64,000 bases of DNA from Mesorhizobium sp. L-8-3 (GTDB taxonomy: Bacteria; Pseudomonadota; Alphaproteobacteria; Rhizobiales; Rhizobiaceae). This document shows, piece after piece, positions 45,304 to 53,263 of the stretch; position 1 is the first letter of the stretch, and every line of letters starts with the position of its first letter. The stretch lies in contig NZ_AP023262.1 in the NCBI RefSeq assembly GCF_016756615.1, positions 744,001 through 808,000 on the forward strand, written 5' to 3'. Made by a program: the position numbers and the translations under genes. The notes below the pieces were generated by a model. The model did no database searches. It was not told the DNA's origin and saw only the letters and a list, made by a program, of their open reading frames with translations.

Positions 45304-46158
45304 TTGCCGAGCGCGCTTCACAATCCTCTCACCCGCCGGGCAGCCGTCTTCCTGTTTCTTGCCCTTGCCGTCGCCGGCTGCACGACGACCGAGCTGGAGC
45401 CGATCCAGCCGACCCCGCTTTCTTCGACGCGCTATGCGGCGATCGTGGTCGACGCCAGGAACGGGCGCATGCTCTACCAGTCAGGAGCAGAGGAAGCGCG
45501 CTTTCCGGCATCCCTCACCAAGATGATGACGCTCTACCTCCTGTTCGAGGCGATCGACGCGGGCCGGGTTTCGAAGACGACGGAGATTCCGGTCTCCGAC
45601 CATGCGCGCTCGCAGCCGCCGAGCAAGATCGGATTCCGGCGCGGTGAGACGATCGACGTCCAATCGGCGATCCATGCGCTGGCCACCAAGTCGGCCAACG
45701 ACGTCGCGGTGGCGGTGGCCGAATATCTCGGCGGCACCGAGGACGCCTTCGCGGCGACGATGACGGCCAAGGCACGCGTCATCGGCATGCGCGCCACCGT
45801 GTTCCGCAATGCGTCGGGACTGCCCGACGGCGACCAGCGCACGACGGCGCGCGACATGGCCGTGCTCGGCATGGCGTTACGCCAGCGCTTCCCCCATCAC
45901 TATCATTATTTCGGCGAGCAGGACTTCGTCTTCCGCGGCAGGACCATACGCGGCCATAATGACCTGATCGGAAGGGTGCGCGGCGTCGACGGCATCAAGA
46001 CCGGCTATGTCAGGGCGTCGGGCTTCAACATCGTCACTTCGGTGAACGACGGCGGACGCCGGCTGATCATCGTGGTCATGGGCGGCGACACCGCCAGGAG
46101 CCGCAACGACCATGTCGAGGAGCTGATCCAGCGTTACCTGCCGGCAGCAAGCAGCTGA
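45304..46158 (+). CDS. D-alanyl-D-alanine carboxypeptidase family lipoprotein (peptidase S11)
   Basis: A serine penicillin-binding protein of about 284 residues. The start is uncertain: a TTG at 45304 gives a short basic N-terminus, a hydrophobic run and a lipobox LAVAGC with the lipidated Cys near residue 26; no in-frame ATG fits. The three PBP motifs are present: SLTK (nucleophile Ser and Lys), SAN and KTG. The C-terminal PBP5 domain is absent, so the protein is a compact DacF-like enzyme trimming peptidoglycan stem peptides from the periplasmic side of a membrane anchor. Confidence 0.8.
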   Translation: MPSALHNPLTRRAAVFLFLALAVAGCTTTELEPIQPTPLSSTRYAAIVVDARNGRMLYQSGAEEARFPASLTKMMTLYLLFEAIDAGRVSKTTEIPVSDHARSQPPSKIGFRRGETIDVQSAIHALATKSANDVAVAVAEYLGGTEDAFAATMTAKARVIGMRATVFRNASGLPDGDQRTTARDMAVLGMALRQRFPHHYHYFGEQDFVFRGRTIRGHNDLIGRVRGVDGIKTGYVRASGFNIVTSVNDGGRRLIIVVMGGDTARSRNDHVEELIQRYLPAASS

Positions 46159-46192
46159 CGGAAGCGGGCAGCGGGACAAATCCGGGGCCCAT

Positions 46193-46663
46193 CTATTCCG
46201 GCAGGGCCGCGATGGCGCGGATCTCCATCAGGCCGCCGGGCACGACGAGTTCGGCGACGCCGATCGCGGTCCACGCGGGATAAGGTTCCTTCAGATAGCG
46301 GTCCTTGACGCGGACGAAGGCCTCCATGTGACGGCCGATGTCGACGTGATAGGTGGTGATCTCGACGATGTCGCCCAGGCCCGCGCCGGCCTCGGCCAGG
46401 ATCGCGGCCAGCGCCTCGAAGGCGGTGGCGAACTGCGCCTCGGGGTCACGCACCGCGCGCAGCGCCGCGAGGCCCGCATCGGGAGCCGCCGTCGTCGAGC
46501 GCGCGCCTTCGAGCGCCGCCTTGCCCGGCGCCTCGCCGTCGACGCTTGTGCCGATGATGCCGGAGCAATAGACCATGCCCCTGGAGACCACGGCCGGCGC
46601 GAAGTGCCAACCCTCATAGACACCCTTCAAGGCCTCCGGAACGATGGTCCTGCGTGTGCTCAT
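46193..46663 (-). CDS. RidA/YjgF-family protein
   Basis: A 156-residue protein of the RidA superfamily, which hydrolyses reactive enamine/imine intermediates or related compounds. Landmarks are VSRGMVYCSGIIGTSVDG, FATAFEALAAILAEAGAGLGDIVEITTYHVD and YPAWTAIGVAELVVPGGLMEIRAIA, where Arg in EIRAIA is the substrate-binding Arg of active members. It is longer than RidA itself (about 130), with an insertion near residues 50-70 (RSTTAAPDAG), placing it in another Rid subgroup. The ATG at 46663 has a GGAGGG site upstream. Confidence 0.82.
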   Translation of the reverse strand: MSTRRTIVPEALKGVYEGWHFAPAVVSRGMVYCSGIIGTSVDGEAPGKAALEGARSTTAAPDAGLAALRAVRDPEAQFATAFEALAAILAEAGAGLGDIVEITTYHVDIGRHMEAFVRVKDRYLKEPYPAWTAIGVAELVVPGGLMEIRAIAALPE

Positions 46664-46727
46664 GCCACTGCCCTCCTGCTTTCGTCGGCGGGCATCTATG
46701 CCGATCCGACCGGGGATTGGAAGACGG

Positions 46728-47315
46728 TCAGGGCAGCAGTAACGTCGATGCGCGGCCGCTGGTGAGGTCGGCGACCTGCCGCAGGATCGCTTCGGCTTCC
46801 GCCTCGGGAAGCGACAGCACCAGGTCCGCACCGGCGGCGACGAAATGCGTTTCGACGATTGCGACGCCCGGCACGGCGGAAAGCCGCGCCTTGACCGTTG
46901 CCAGATCGCCGAAGCCGCAGCCTACCTTGGCCTTGACGGTGGCGACGAGGGGCAACTTGGTCGCCGATCTGAGGCAAAGGCCCGCCGTTCCGCCATAGGC
47001 CCGCACCAGCCCGCCGCTGCCGAGCAATATGCCGCCGAACCAGCGCGTCACCAAGACGGCGACGCGATCGAGGGCCTGGCCGTCGATCACCTGCAGGATC
47101 GGCTTGCCAGCAGTGCCGCTCGGCTCGCCGTCGTCGAAGAAGCGACAGTTCTGGCCGACACGCCACGCCCAGCAATTGTGGTTCGCCGCGGCCTCGGCGT
47201 GGCGCGCGACGAAGTCTCGCGCTTCGTCTTCGCTCGACACCGGGCCGGCGACCGCGCGGAAACGGCTTTTCTTCACCTCCTGGCCGGCGGTTTCGACGCG
47301 CTCGAGCGTGAACAT
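46728..47315 (-). CDS. YigZ/IMPACT family protein (UPF0029)
   Basis: A 195-residue protein with the N-terminal IMPACT/UPF0029 domain: KKSRFRAVAGPVSSEDEARDF, NCWAWRVG, DDGEPSGTAGKPIL and VTRWFGGILLGSGGLVRAYG. A C-terminal ferredoxin-like domain of EF-G-like type follows. The bacterial family is of unknown function; the yeast and mammal relatives bind Gcn1. An ATG at 47315 is preferred over a TTG three codons upstream. Confidence 0.85.
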   Translation of the reverse strand: MFTLERVETAGQEVKKSRFRAVAGPVSSEDEARDFVARHAEAAANHNCWAWRVGQNCRFFDDGEPSGTAGKPILQVIDGQALDRVAVLVTRWFGGILLGSGGLVRAYGGTAGLCLRSATKLPLVATVKAKVGCGFGDLATVKARLSAVPGVAIVETHFVAAGADLVLSLPEAEAEAILRQVADLTSGRASTLLLP

Positions 47316-47438
47316 GTCGGGCAAACTCGGGCAGCCCCCTAGACCGGCCGGCGTGCCGCCGGCAACGGCGCTGCCTCTTTGTGTGCTCCAGGTATCGTGT
47401 TTTCGCCGAGACCGGTATCCATCTCCGTGTCCGATCCC

Positions 47439-47840
47439 TTACCGAGGCGCCGTATACTGCTCGTCCGCGACGTGCTCCAGCCAATCGACCGCCTTGCCGT
47501 CCAGCGCTTCCTGGAGCGCGATATGGGTCATCGCCGTCGTGGCGCCCGCGCCGTGCCAGTGCTTTTCACCGGGTCCGAACCAGACCACGTCGCCGGCGCG
47601 GATCTCCTTGACGGGGCCGCCCCAGGACTGCGCCCAGCCGCAGCCGGACGTGACGACAAGGCTCTGGCCAAGCGGATGGGTGTGCCATGCGGTCCGCGCA
47701 CCCGGCTCGAAAGTGACGCTGACGGCGCGCAGCCGCGCCGGTTCCGGCGTCTCGATAAGCGGATCCTGCCGCACCGCACCGGTGAAATAGTCCGGCGACG
47801 GCTTCGCCGACGGCCGCGAACCGCAACGCTTGATATCCAT
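47439..47840 (-). CDS. Cupin-domain protein (carboxymuconolactone/hydroxynitrile-lyase-like cupin)
   Basis: A 133-residue single-domain cupin. Motif 1 is visible in [16 protein letters not shown] (two metal-binding His), and motif 2 in [11 protein letters not shown]. The pattern [13 protein letters not shown] and AWHTHPLGQ is shared with small manganese cupins that include bacterial hydroxynitrile lyases and with proteins annotated as carboxymuconolactone decarboxylase-associated. The natural substrate is unknown. The ATG at 47840 has AAGGA upstream. Confidence 0.8.
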   Translation of the reverse strand: MDIKRCGSRPSAKPSPDYFTGAVRQDPLIETPEPARLRAVSVTFEPGARTAWHTHPLGQSLVVTSGCGWAQSWGGPVKEIRAGDVVWFGPGEKHWHGAGATTAMTHIALQEALDGKAVDWLEHVADEQYTAPR

Positions 47841-48031
47841 GGGGATCGTTCCTTCCACTGTCCTCGAAGAACATAAGGCGATGACGCTCGCCCGAACAGA
47901 CCGAGCGCACCGGCGCACGCATACGCGGCGCTATCGCCATTTCACCGTTGAAGCCTGCGAACGCATCGGCTATGAAGCGCGTGATCGGGCTCGCCCGGTC
48001 GCGCGCCGAAGCGCTCATCTGCTTCGGCCGG

Positions 48032-48108
48032 GCACCCGTAGCTCAGCTGGATAGAGTGCTGCCCTCCGAAGGCAGAGGTCACAGGTTCGAATCCTGTCGG
48101 GTGCGCCA
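48032..48108 (+). tRNA. tRNA-Arg (anticodon CCG), integration site of the element
   Basis: A complete 77-nt tRNA. The acceptor arms GCACCCG and CGGGTGC pair, the D-arm contains AGCTCAGCTGGATAGAGT, the anticodon stem CTGCC/GGCAG encloses loop CTCCGAA (anticodon CCG, reading CGG), the T-arm has GGTTCGAATCC, and the CCA end is encoded. The 3' part (48079-48108) is overlapped on the other strand by the end of the serine recombinase gene. This shows that the mobile element is joined to the tRNA here and that its end restores the tRNA 3' sequence. Confidence 0.95.
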
Positions 48109-49734
48109 TTTCAGTACAGAACTGCGAACCGCAAACGCCGCCGATTCCCCGCTCGAAGCGGCGACGAGGCTTTGAAACAGGTCCGATTTCCTCCCCATGA
48201 TGCGAACCTCGTCATCGGCGACCTCAACGCGCTGGGCAAAGGCGCGCAGGTGGTCCCGCCGATAGCCGCCTCCTTCAATCCGCAGGCTGCTGCGTGCGGT
48301 TTCCGAAAGCGCGTCGATCATGTCTGGCGTAACGGCCCGGTGCCCGGAGCTGTCAAGTGTCGCCCGTATCCGCTCGGCGTCCGCCGCCGCCTGATCGCGG
48401 ATCGCTTTGAGATTGGCGATCCGGTCCTTCAGTCCCGTGTCGTCCAGCGCGGCCACACCCGTTTCGATCGCATCGTAGAGCCGACCCAATCGCTGATCCG
48501 TCTCGGTGATTCGCCGATTTAAATCAGCCAGGTGTTCACGCCGGCGTTCGGCTCGTTCCTGCCGGCGATCGAGAAGGCTCGACAGGATCGTCTCCAACCG
48601 CTTCGGTTGGAGAAGGCGCTCTTCAAGATGGCGCGCGACCAGATGATCGAGCTTATCCATTCGGATCGAACGCCCTTCGCAGCCGACCTTGCCTTGCCGC
48701 GCTTTGGTCGAGCAGGTGTAATAGGTGTACTGCCCGCCATTGCCCTTGCCAGTGCGCAGCGTCATCGCACCGCCGCACTTCGCGCAGAAGCAGATGCCGG
48801 TGAGCAGCGTCGGACCACTCGTAACTCGCGCGGGCACCAACATCGGATTGCGCGATTTGAGACGCGCCTGAACGGCGTCGAACGTCTCCCTCTCTATCAG
48901 CGGCGGCACCGCCATGATCGATACCTCGTTCTCCGGCTTCCTCTCGCGGTTCTTGAAAGAGCGTGTGTTGAATCGGTGCTCGCCGATATAGGTCGTGCGG
49001 GTCAGGATCGCGTGGATTTGCGCCAGGCCCCATTTCCCGCCGTCACGGGTGAACATGCGGCGTTCGTTGAGATAGGTCGCAATGGCCATGACGCCCTTCG
49101 GGCCAGACGTACCGCCGCCTTCGAGGAACAGGCGATAAATGAGCCTGACCGTTTCCGCGTGCAGCGGATCGATCTCTAGCTTCTTCTTGATCTTCGATCC
49201 ACGCTGCTCGGCCGCGACGACGCGATAGCCAATGGGCGGTCGCGCGCCGTTCCAAAAACCCTGACGGGCGTTCTCGTTCATGGCGCGCAGGACGTGCTTG
49301 GCGTTCTCCTTCGATTGGTACTCGTCGAACAGGGCCATGATCTGCCGCATCATGACGTGCATGGGATCGTCGCCCATCTCCTGCGTGATGGAGACGAGCT
49401 TGACGCCATTCTTCGCCAGCTTCCTGACATAGAATTCCAGCTCGAAGTGATCGCGGAAGAAGCGCGAGAAACGGTGAACTACGACGACATCGAACGGCGC
49501 AGGCTTCGATGTGCCGGCTTCGATCATGCGCTGGAATTCCGGGCGGCGGTCATTGGTGGCGGAAGCTCCAGCCTCCACGAAGGTTTCGACAAGCTGGTAT
49601 CCACGCGAAGCACAATAGGATTCACCCTGCTTACGCTGATCCGGGATCGACACATCATGCTCGGCCTGCCGCGTCGTCGAGACGCGCAGATAGAGCGCCG
49701 CGCGCTGCACGATATGCGGACTTTGAATGTTCAT
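48079..49734 (-). CDS. Large serine recombinase (integrase of the element)
   Basis: A 551-residue site-specific recombinase. The resolvase domain is residues 10-150 with catalytic Ser19 ([10 protein letters not shown]) and the Arg-rich [12 protein letters not shown]. The recombinase domain runs from about 165 to 295, and the zinc ribbon has Cys317, Cys320, Cys341 and Cys352. A coiled-coil region at about 375-445 is the part that controls integration versus excision. The last residues, WRTRQDSNL, and the stop are encoded by the antisense of the tRNA-Arg 3' end. The ATG overlaps the upstream winged-helix gene by 4 bp. Confidence 0.93.
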   Translation of the reverse strand: MNIQSPHIVQRAALYLRVSTTRQAEHDVSIPDQRKQGESYCASRGYQLVETFVEAGASATNDRRPEFQRMIEAGTSKPAPFDVVVVHRFSRFFRDHFELEFYVRKLAKNGVKLVSITQEMGDDPMHVMMRQIMALFDEYQSKENAKHVLRAMNENARQGFWNGARPPIGYRVVAAEQRGSKIKKKLEIDPLHAETVRLIYRLFLEGGGTSGPKGVMAIATYLNERRMFTRDGGKWGLAQIHAILTRTTYIGEHRFNTRSFKNRERKPENEVSIMAVPPLIERETFDAVQARLKSRNPMLVPARVTSGPTLLTGICFCAKCGGAMTLRTGKGNGGQYTYYTCSTKARQGKVGCEGRSIRMDKLDHLVARHLEERLLQPKRLETILSSLLDRRQERAERRREHLADLNRRITETDQRLGRLYDAIETGVAALDDTGLKDRIANLKAIRDQAAADAERIRATLDSSGHRAVTPDMIDALSETARSSLRIEGGGYRRDHLRAFAQRVEVADDEVRIMGRKSDLFQSLVAASSGESAAFAVRSSVLKWRTRQDSNL

Positions 49735-50120
49735 GGGCGGCCTCCCTTCGCTTCGCGCCGTTCGAGCAAGGGCAGCTCCAGGGCCACCCGATCGTGCAAT
49801 ACCTTCGGCATGATCTTCCGGCCATTGCCAGGCTCCATACTGACGAGACCGTAGCCCGCCATGGTCTTGAGTGTTCGAGACAGGCTCGACTTCGCCCGCC
49901 CGGTGATCTGCGACAGCTCCTCCAGCGAACCGGGTGCTTGCTCGTCGATGACGCGCAGCAGTTCGCGATTTCCGCTGGAGAGCACCTGCGCGAAAGATTC
50001 AGTGGAGGTGAACCACACCTTCGGATCGTCCGCCGCCGACTTTTCCTCGCCGCGCGCGATCCGCATGGTGCGGGCCTTCATCTCGTCGTAGTCGGCAATC
50101 CCGACTTTCAAGGTGGTCAT
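49731..50120 (-). CDS. tumA: Winged-helix antitoxin/regulator (TumA-like, HVO_A0114 family)
   Basis: A 129-residue protein. The core ELLRVIDEQAPGSLEELSQITGRAKSSLSRTLKTMAGYGLV (read as residues about 54-94) is a MarR-like winged helix with a recognition helix around KSSLSRTLKTM. This family is found next to TumE/DUF6516 toxins, and the order toxin then antitoxin is kept here. It should neutralise the toxin and bind the promoter. It overlaps the toxin gene and the recombinase gene by 4 bp each, so the recombinase is co-translated with it. Confidence 0.75.
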   Translation of the reverse strand: MTTLKVGIADYDEMKARTMRIARGEEKSAADDPKVWFTSTESFAQVLSSGNRELLRVIDEQAPGSLEELSQITGRAKSSLSRTLKTMAGYGLVSMEPGNGRKIMPKVLHDRVALELPLLERREAKGGRP

Positions 50121-50470
50121 AACACGCCTCGCTCCTTCAACACCGCGTCCACCGCCTGCCAGAAGTCGGCCAGTAGCGTGGCCGCGTCCTCCCAGGCGTA
50201 TGGCTTCACGGTCTGGAGGCGGTGGCGGTGGTCCATCGGCTCTCCCCTTCTGCCCCGGCCGACCGGATGGGCGTTGTCAAAGCCGACCAGCCGCTCGCCC
50301 GAAGGCCCGTGAAGCGTGAGCGAGTAATCGAGGCCGTGCGGCTTTTCCGGTGAGACCGGAATGCGGGTGACGACGAACCTCACCCAATGACCGCCCTCGG
50401 GATCGACAACAAGCACCTGACCGTCAAGGTCCAGTAGCGTGTCGAGGCTCGGATCACGATCCTCGCTCAT
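50117..50470 (-). CDS. tumE: TumE-family toxin (DUF6516)
   Basis: A 117-residue small protein of the DUF6516/TumE family. The family core is seen in YSLTLHGPSGERLVGFDNAH, a beta-hairpin ending in the conserved FDNAH, and the following HRHRLQTV. TumE proteins are proposed RNases of type II toxin-antitoxin systems, stabilising plasmids and integrated elements. The partner gene directly downstream is the winged-helix antitoxin. The start overlaps the upstream 107-aa gene by 4 bp and lies 9 bp from a perfect 19-bp palindrome. Confidence 0.75.
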   Translation of the reverse strand: MSEDRDPSLDTLLDLDGQVLVVDPEGGHWVRFVVTRIPVSPEKPHGLDYSLTLHGPSGERLVGFDNAHPVGRGRRGEPMDHRHRLQTVKPYAWEDAATLLADFWQAVDAVLKERGVL

Positions 50471-50790
50471 GGCTTATTGTTAACATCAGATGTTAACTTA
50501 TTCAAGCCCTCATTACCTTCGGCATCAAGGGGGCCGAACAGCCGGTCGAAAGCATCGCCGAAATAGCGCTCGAAAATGTCCACCTCGGCTTCGGTGACCG
50601 GCACACGCTCCGGCCAATCGTCGATGACGGGCAGCTTCTCGACATCGAAAGTGCCAGACCACGGGTTGCGGCGGCGTGGCGCGCGCGACGGCGCGAGATC
50701 GTCGCCATAATTGTAAAGGTCGTCAGGAAGTGCTTGCGGGGCTAGCCGTTGTGGCCGCCCCCTGCGGGCGCGGGACTCTTGTGCGGACAT
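50467..50790 (-). CDS. Unknown 107-residue protein, first gene of the integrase/toxin-antitoxin operon
   Basis: I do not recognise this gene. The N-terminal half is basic and proline-rich (RRGRPQRLAPQALPDD, SRAPRRRNPWSG); the C-terminal half is acidic with a predicted helix (TEAEVDIFERYFGDAFDRLFG). No membrane segment or signal is present. The ATG at 50790 has GGAGG five bases upstream. It is coupled to tumE by an ATGA overlap, which suggests a role linked to the toxin pair or to the recombinase, for instance as a third TA component or an excision helper. This is inference from position. Confidence 0.6.
   Translation of the reverse strand: MSAQESRARRGRPQRLAPQALPDDLYNYGDDLAPSRAPRRRNPWSGTFDVEKLPVIDDWPERVPVTEAEVDIFERYFGDAFDRLFGPLDAEGNEGLNKLTSDVNNKP
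50477..50505 (-). promoter_or_regulatory. Promoter-like site with a perfect 19-bp palindrome before tumE
   Basis: GTTAACATC-A-GATGTTAAC at 50479-50497 is a perfect 9-bp inverted repeat. On the minus strand TTGAAT (50505-50500) and TAACAA (50482-50477) are 17 bp apart and fit -35 and -10 boxes, with the palindrome across spacer and -10. It lies inside the last codons of the 107-aa gene, 9 bp from the tumE ATG. It would let tumE, tumA and the recombinase be transcribed on their own and be repressed by TumA. Confidence 0.6.
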
Positions 50791-50943
50791 TGAATCCTCC
50801 GTGGTTCGCGATTGAAAACCGAGCGTCAGGAGGCCCGGATTTATGCGAAGCATGGAGGGAGATCGGCGGCCGGTAGCGTGCCGCATTTGCGCTCGCGCGC
50901 CAGCGGCACCCCTGCATAGAAAGCGGGGGGCCGCGGCGGCGGA

Positions 50944-51159
50944 TCAGCTTGGCGTCCGCCGTGCTTTCGCGAAGCCGCGATCGGTGGCGATGAAGCGCTC
51001 CAGCATCGGCACGATCAGCTTGGCCGGCTCGATCGGTGCGCCACCTTCGGCCAGGAGGCGGCCGTATTCGATCAGGTCGCGGTGGAGTGCGGCGGGCAGC
51101 TCCAGCGCGATCCTGACGGGCTTGTCGTCAGCGATGGGACCGAGTTTCAGCTTGGTCAT
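50944..51159 (-). CDS. DUF2274 protein, last gene of the trb operon
   Basis: A 71-residue protein of DUF2274 (KLKLGPIADDKPVRIALELPAAL opening, then a helical part with LIVPMLERFIATDRGF). This small gene nearly always follows trbI in alphaproteobacterial conjugative elements. Its function is unknown; the pattern beta strand plus helices is like a ribbon-helix-helix protein. It begins 2 bp after the trbI stop. 50791-50943, between it and the 107-aa gene, holds no gene. Confidence 0.82.
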   Translation of the reverse strand: MTKLKLGPIADDKPVRIALELPAALHRDLIEYGRLLAEGGAPIEPAKLIVPMLERFIATDRGFAKARRTPS

Positions 51160-51161
51160 GG

Positions 51162-52310
51162 TCAGCTCCTATAGGGCTCGAACACGATGTCGCGCGTGAC
51201 GATGACCCTGACCGGGAAACCGGGCCGGATGGTCAGCGTGGGCGCGACCTGCAACTGTCGTTGGATGATCTGCTGACCGGCTTGGTTGACCGTATCCTGT
51301 GCGCCGTCTCGGATGGCGCGGATCAGGCGGTCATTGTCGTCGGCGGCGAGTTCCGCGCCGACGCCGAGCAGGGTCGAGAGCGCAGCGGCCTTGGCGAGGT
51401 CCCACCAGTGATAATCGACGCCATCCTCAAGGCCGGCGTACCCTTGCGTGTCGGCGCCGGGCTGGCGCTCGAGAACGATCGAGCGGCCATTCGGCATGAT
51501 GAGCCGGTTCCAGACAAGCAGCACGCGGCGCTGTCCGAACTGCACGTTGTTGTCATACTGGCCGATCAGGCGCGTGCCCTGCGGCACGAGCAGGATACGC
51601 CCGGTCGGGCTGTCGTAGATGTTCTCCGTGACCTGGGCAGTGATCTGGCCGGGAAGATCGGAACGGATGCCGGTGATGAGCGCCGCCGAGATGACGGCGC
51701 CGGCCTGAAGCACGAAGGGCGAAGCCGGCGGCGTGACGCGATCGGGCGTGACCGTGCGGCGGTCGGCCGCCGCGTTGAGGAAAGCGAGCTGCTTGTCCTG
51801 TCCGGTGGCGGGCTGGCCCGCTGCGCCGGCCAAGTCGAGACCCGCGAGACCGGGCATCGCGCCGGATGGCGTGGCGGCTGTAGAGCCCTGCCGCGACTGG
51901 AAGAAGACGGTGCTGAGACGGGCGGCCTCTTCCTCGGCGCGGCGTCGCTGTTCGGCCTCGCTGACGCCGGGCGCCGGAACCGCGGGTGTCACGACGGGCT
52001 GGCCGTTGTTCTGGGCGTCGAGGATCGGTCGGCCGAGATCGCCGGGCAGCGCCGGTCCCAGGACCGGGCCGGTATAGTCCTTCGGCAATCCGGCGAGACC
52101 ATCGGCGGTCTGGCGGTTGTTGGTCGAATAAAGCTCCTCACCGCCATCGCCGGGCGCGCGGGTCTGGAGCGCGTAGATCAGCGATCCGCCGATGCCGACC
52201 AGGGCGACGGCGGCGACGCTGGCGAGCATCTTGCGCGACAGTCGAGTGACACGCGGCGGCTCGCTACGCAGGCGCATGGGTTCGGCGTTGGTGTCTGGGG
52301 TCTCGGTCAT
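51162..52310 (-). CDS. trbI: Type IV secretion protein TrbI (VirB10 family)
   Basis: A 382-residue channel-scaffold protein spanning both membranes. One N-terminal membrane helix (about residues 29-48, MLASVAAVALVGIGGSLIYA) is followed by a Pro/Ala-rich periplasmic linker. The VirB10 beta-barrel domain begins near residue 200 (LQAGAVISAALITGIRSDLPG), with VPQGTRLIGQYDN and the helical antenna region DLAKAAALSTLLGVGAEL. Its start overlaps the trbG stop by 4 bp. Confidence 0.92.
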   Translation of the reverse strand: MTETPDTNAEPMRLRSEPPRVTRLSRKMLASVAAVALVGIGGSLIYALQTRAPGDGGEELYSTNNRQTADGLAGLPKDYTGPVLGPALPGDLGRPILDAQNNGQPVVTPAVPAPGVSEAEQRRRAEEEAARLSTVFFQSRQGSTAATPSGAMPGLAGLDLAGAAGQPATGQDKQLAFLNAAADRRTVTPDRVTPPASPFVLQAGAVISAALITGIRSDLPGQITAQVTENIYDSPTGRILLVPQGTRLIGQYDNNVQFGQRRVLLVWNRLIMPNGRSIVLERQPGADTQGYAGLEDGVDYHWWDLAKAAALSTLLGVGAELAADDNDRLIRAIRDGAQDTVNQAGQQIIQRQLQVAPTLTIRPGFPVRVIVTRDIVFEPYRS

Positions 52311-53263
52311 GATTGCGGCCTCCCGTCGGTGCGTACGATCCTGACGGTCTGCTGGCGGTCGCTGGCCCCAAGGCGCAGCTCGGCCGCGCCGAACAGCCGG
52401 TCGACGATCAGGATGTGTTGATAGATGCGGCTGTTGACGATCTGGGTTTCGCCGTTCGGGCCGATGACAAAGATCGGCGGCATCTCGCCCTGCACGATCC
52501 CGCGCGGGAACTCGACATAGACGCGGCGGCCGTCGTCATAGACGGCGATGGGCTTCCACGGCGGATTGTCGCCGGTGAGGCCGTAGCGATAGTTGCGCGC
52601 GGCGACAGCCGGAATGACCGGCGTTGCCGGAAGGGCTTGGCTGCCGCCGCCTGCCGGCTGCGGATAGGCCCAGGCGACGGCGGGCATATAGGGCTTCTCA
52701 CCCGAACGAAGCTCGATCATGTAGGTGCGCTTGTCGGTCGTGATGACGAGATTGGTGGTGATGTCGGCGCGCGAGGGCTTCACCAGCACGAGGACACGGC
52801 GACCGACGCCGGAGCCGGATTCGGTATCGCCGATGATCCAGCGGGCGGTGTCGCCTGCCGCGATCGGCCCGGAGCCGGTCAGACTCTCGCCCGGTTCGAG
52901 CGCGATGCTCGTGATCTGGCCGGGCGCGGCATAGACTTGATAGAGCGCGCCTTCCGACCACGGATAGACCTGGATGGCGTTGTAATAGCCTTCGCGGCGT
53001 GGCTGCACGCGCGCGGCGGCATTGGCGTTCTCGACGCGGCCGGTCGGCGTGCCGGCGGTCTCGCCGCCGCGTGCGACGGTCCAGGCCGGCGGTGTGTTGA
53101 GAGGCTTGGGGCGCAGGTCCATCACGGTGACGGGCACGGCGGGCAGCGGCGGCACGCTGGCGTCGTAGCTGATCTCGGGCGGCCTATTGGTAGCACAGCC
53201 GGCGAGCGCCGATGCGGACAGCAAGAGGACGATGGCGGCAGGCTTGCGTAAAGTGCTGCTCAT
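52307..53263 (-). CDS. trbG: Type IV secretion protein TrbG (VirB9 family) lipoprotein
   Basis: A 318-residue outer-membrane-complex protein. The start giving MSSTLRKPAAIVLLLSASAL ends in a lipobox LAGC with Cys23, so it is probably a lipoprotein. VirB9-type segments are YPWSEGALYQVYAAPGQITSIAL, the central RTYMIELRS and the C-terminal WKPIAVYDDGRRVYVEFP with PPIFVIG. It joins TrbI in the core complex. It overlaps trbF and trbI by 4 bp each. Confidence 0.92.
   Translation of the reverse strand: MSSTLRKPAAIVLLLSASALAGCATNRPPEISYDASVPPLPAVPVTVMDLRPKPLNTPPAWTVARGGETAGTPTGRVENANAAARVQPRREGYYNAIQVYPWSEGALYQVYAAPGQITSIALEPGESLTGSGPIAAGDTARWIIGDTESGSGVGRRVLVLVKPSRADITTNLVITTDKRTYMIELRSGEKPYMPAVAWAYPQPAGGGSQALPATPVIPAVAARNYRYGLTGDNPPWKPIAVYDDGRRVYVEFPRGIVQGEMPPIFVIGPNGETQIVNSRIYQHILIVDRLFGAAELRLGASDRQQTVRIVRTDGRPQS

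Noticed and set aside
48172..49179. Plus-strand open frames opposite the recombinase
   Set aside because: They are reverse-frame shadows; the minus strand has the full recombinase with catalytic Ser and zinc ribbon.
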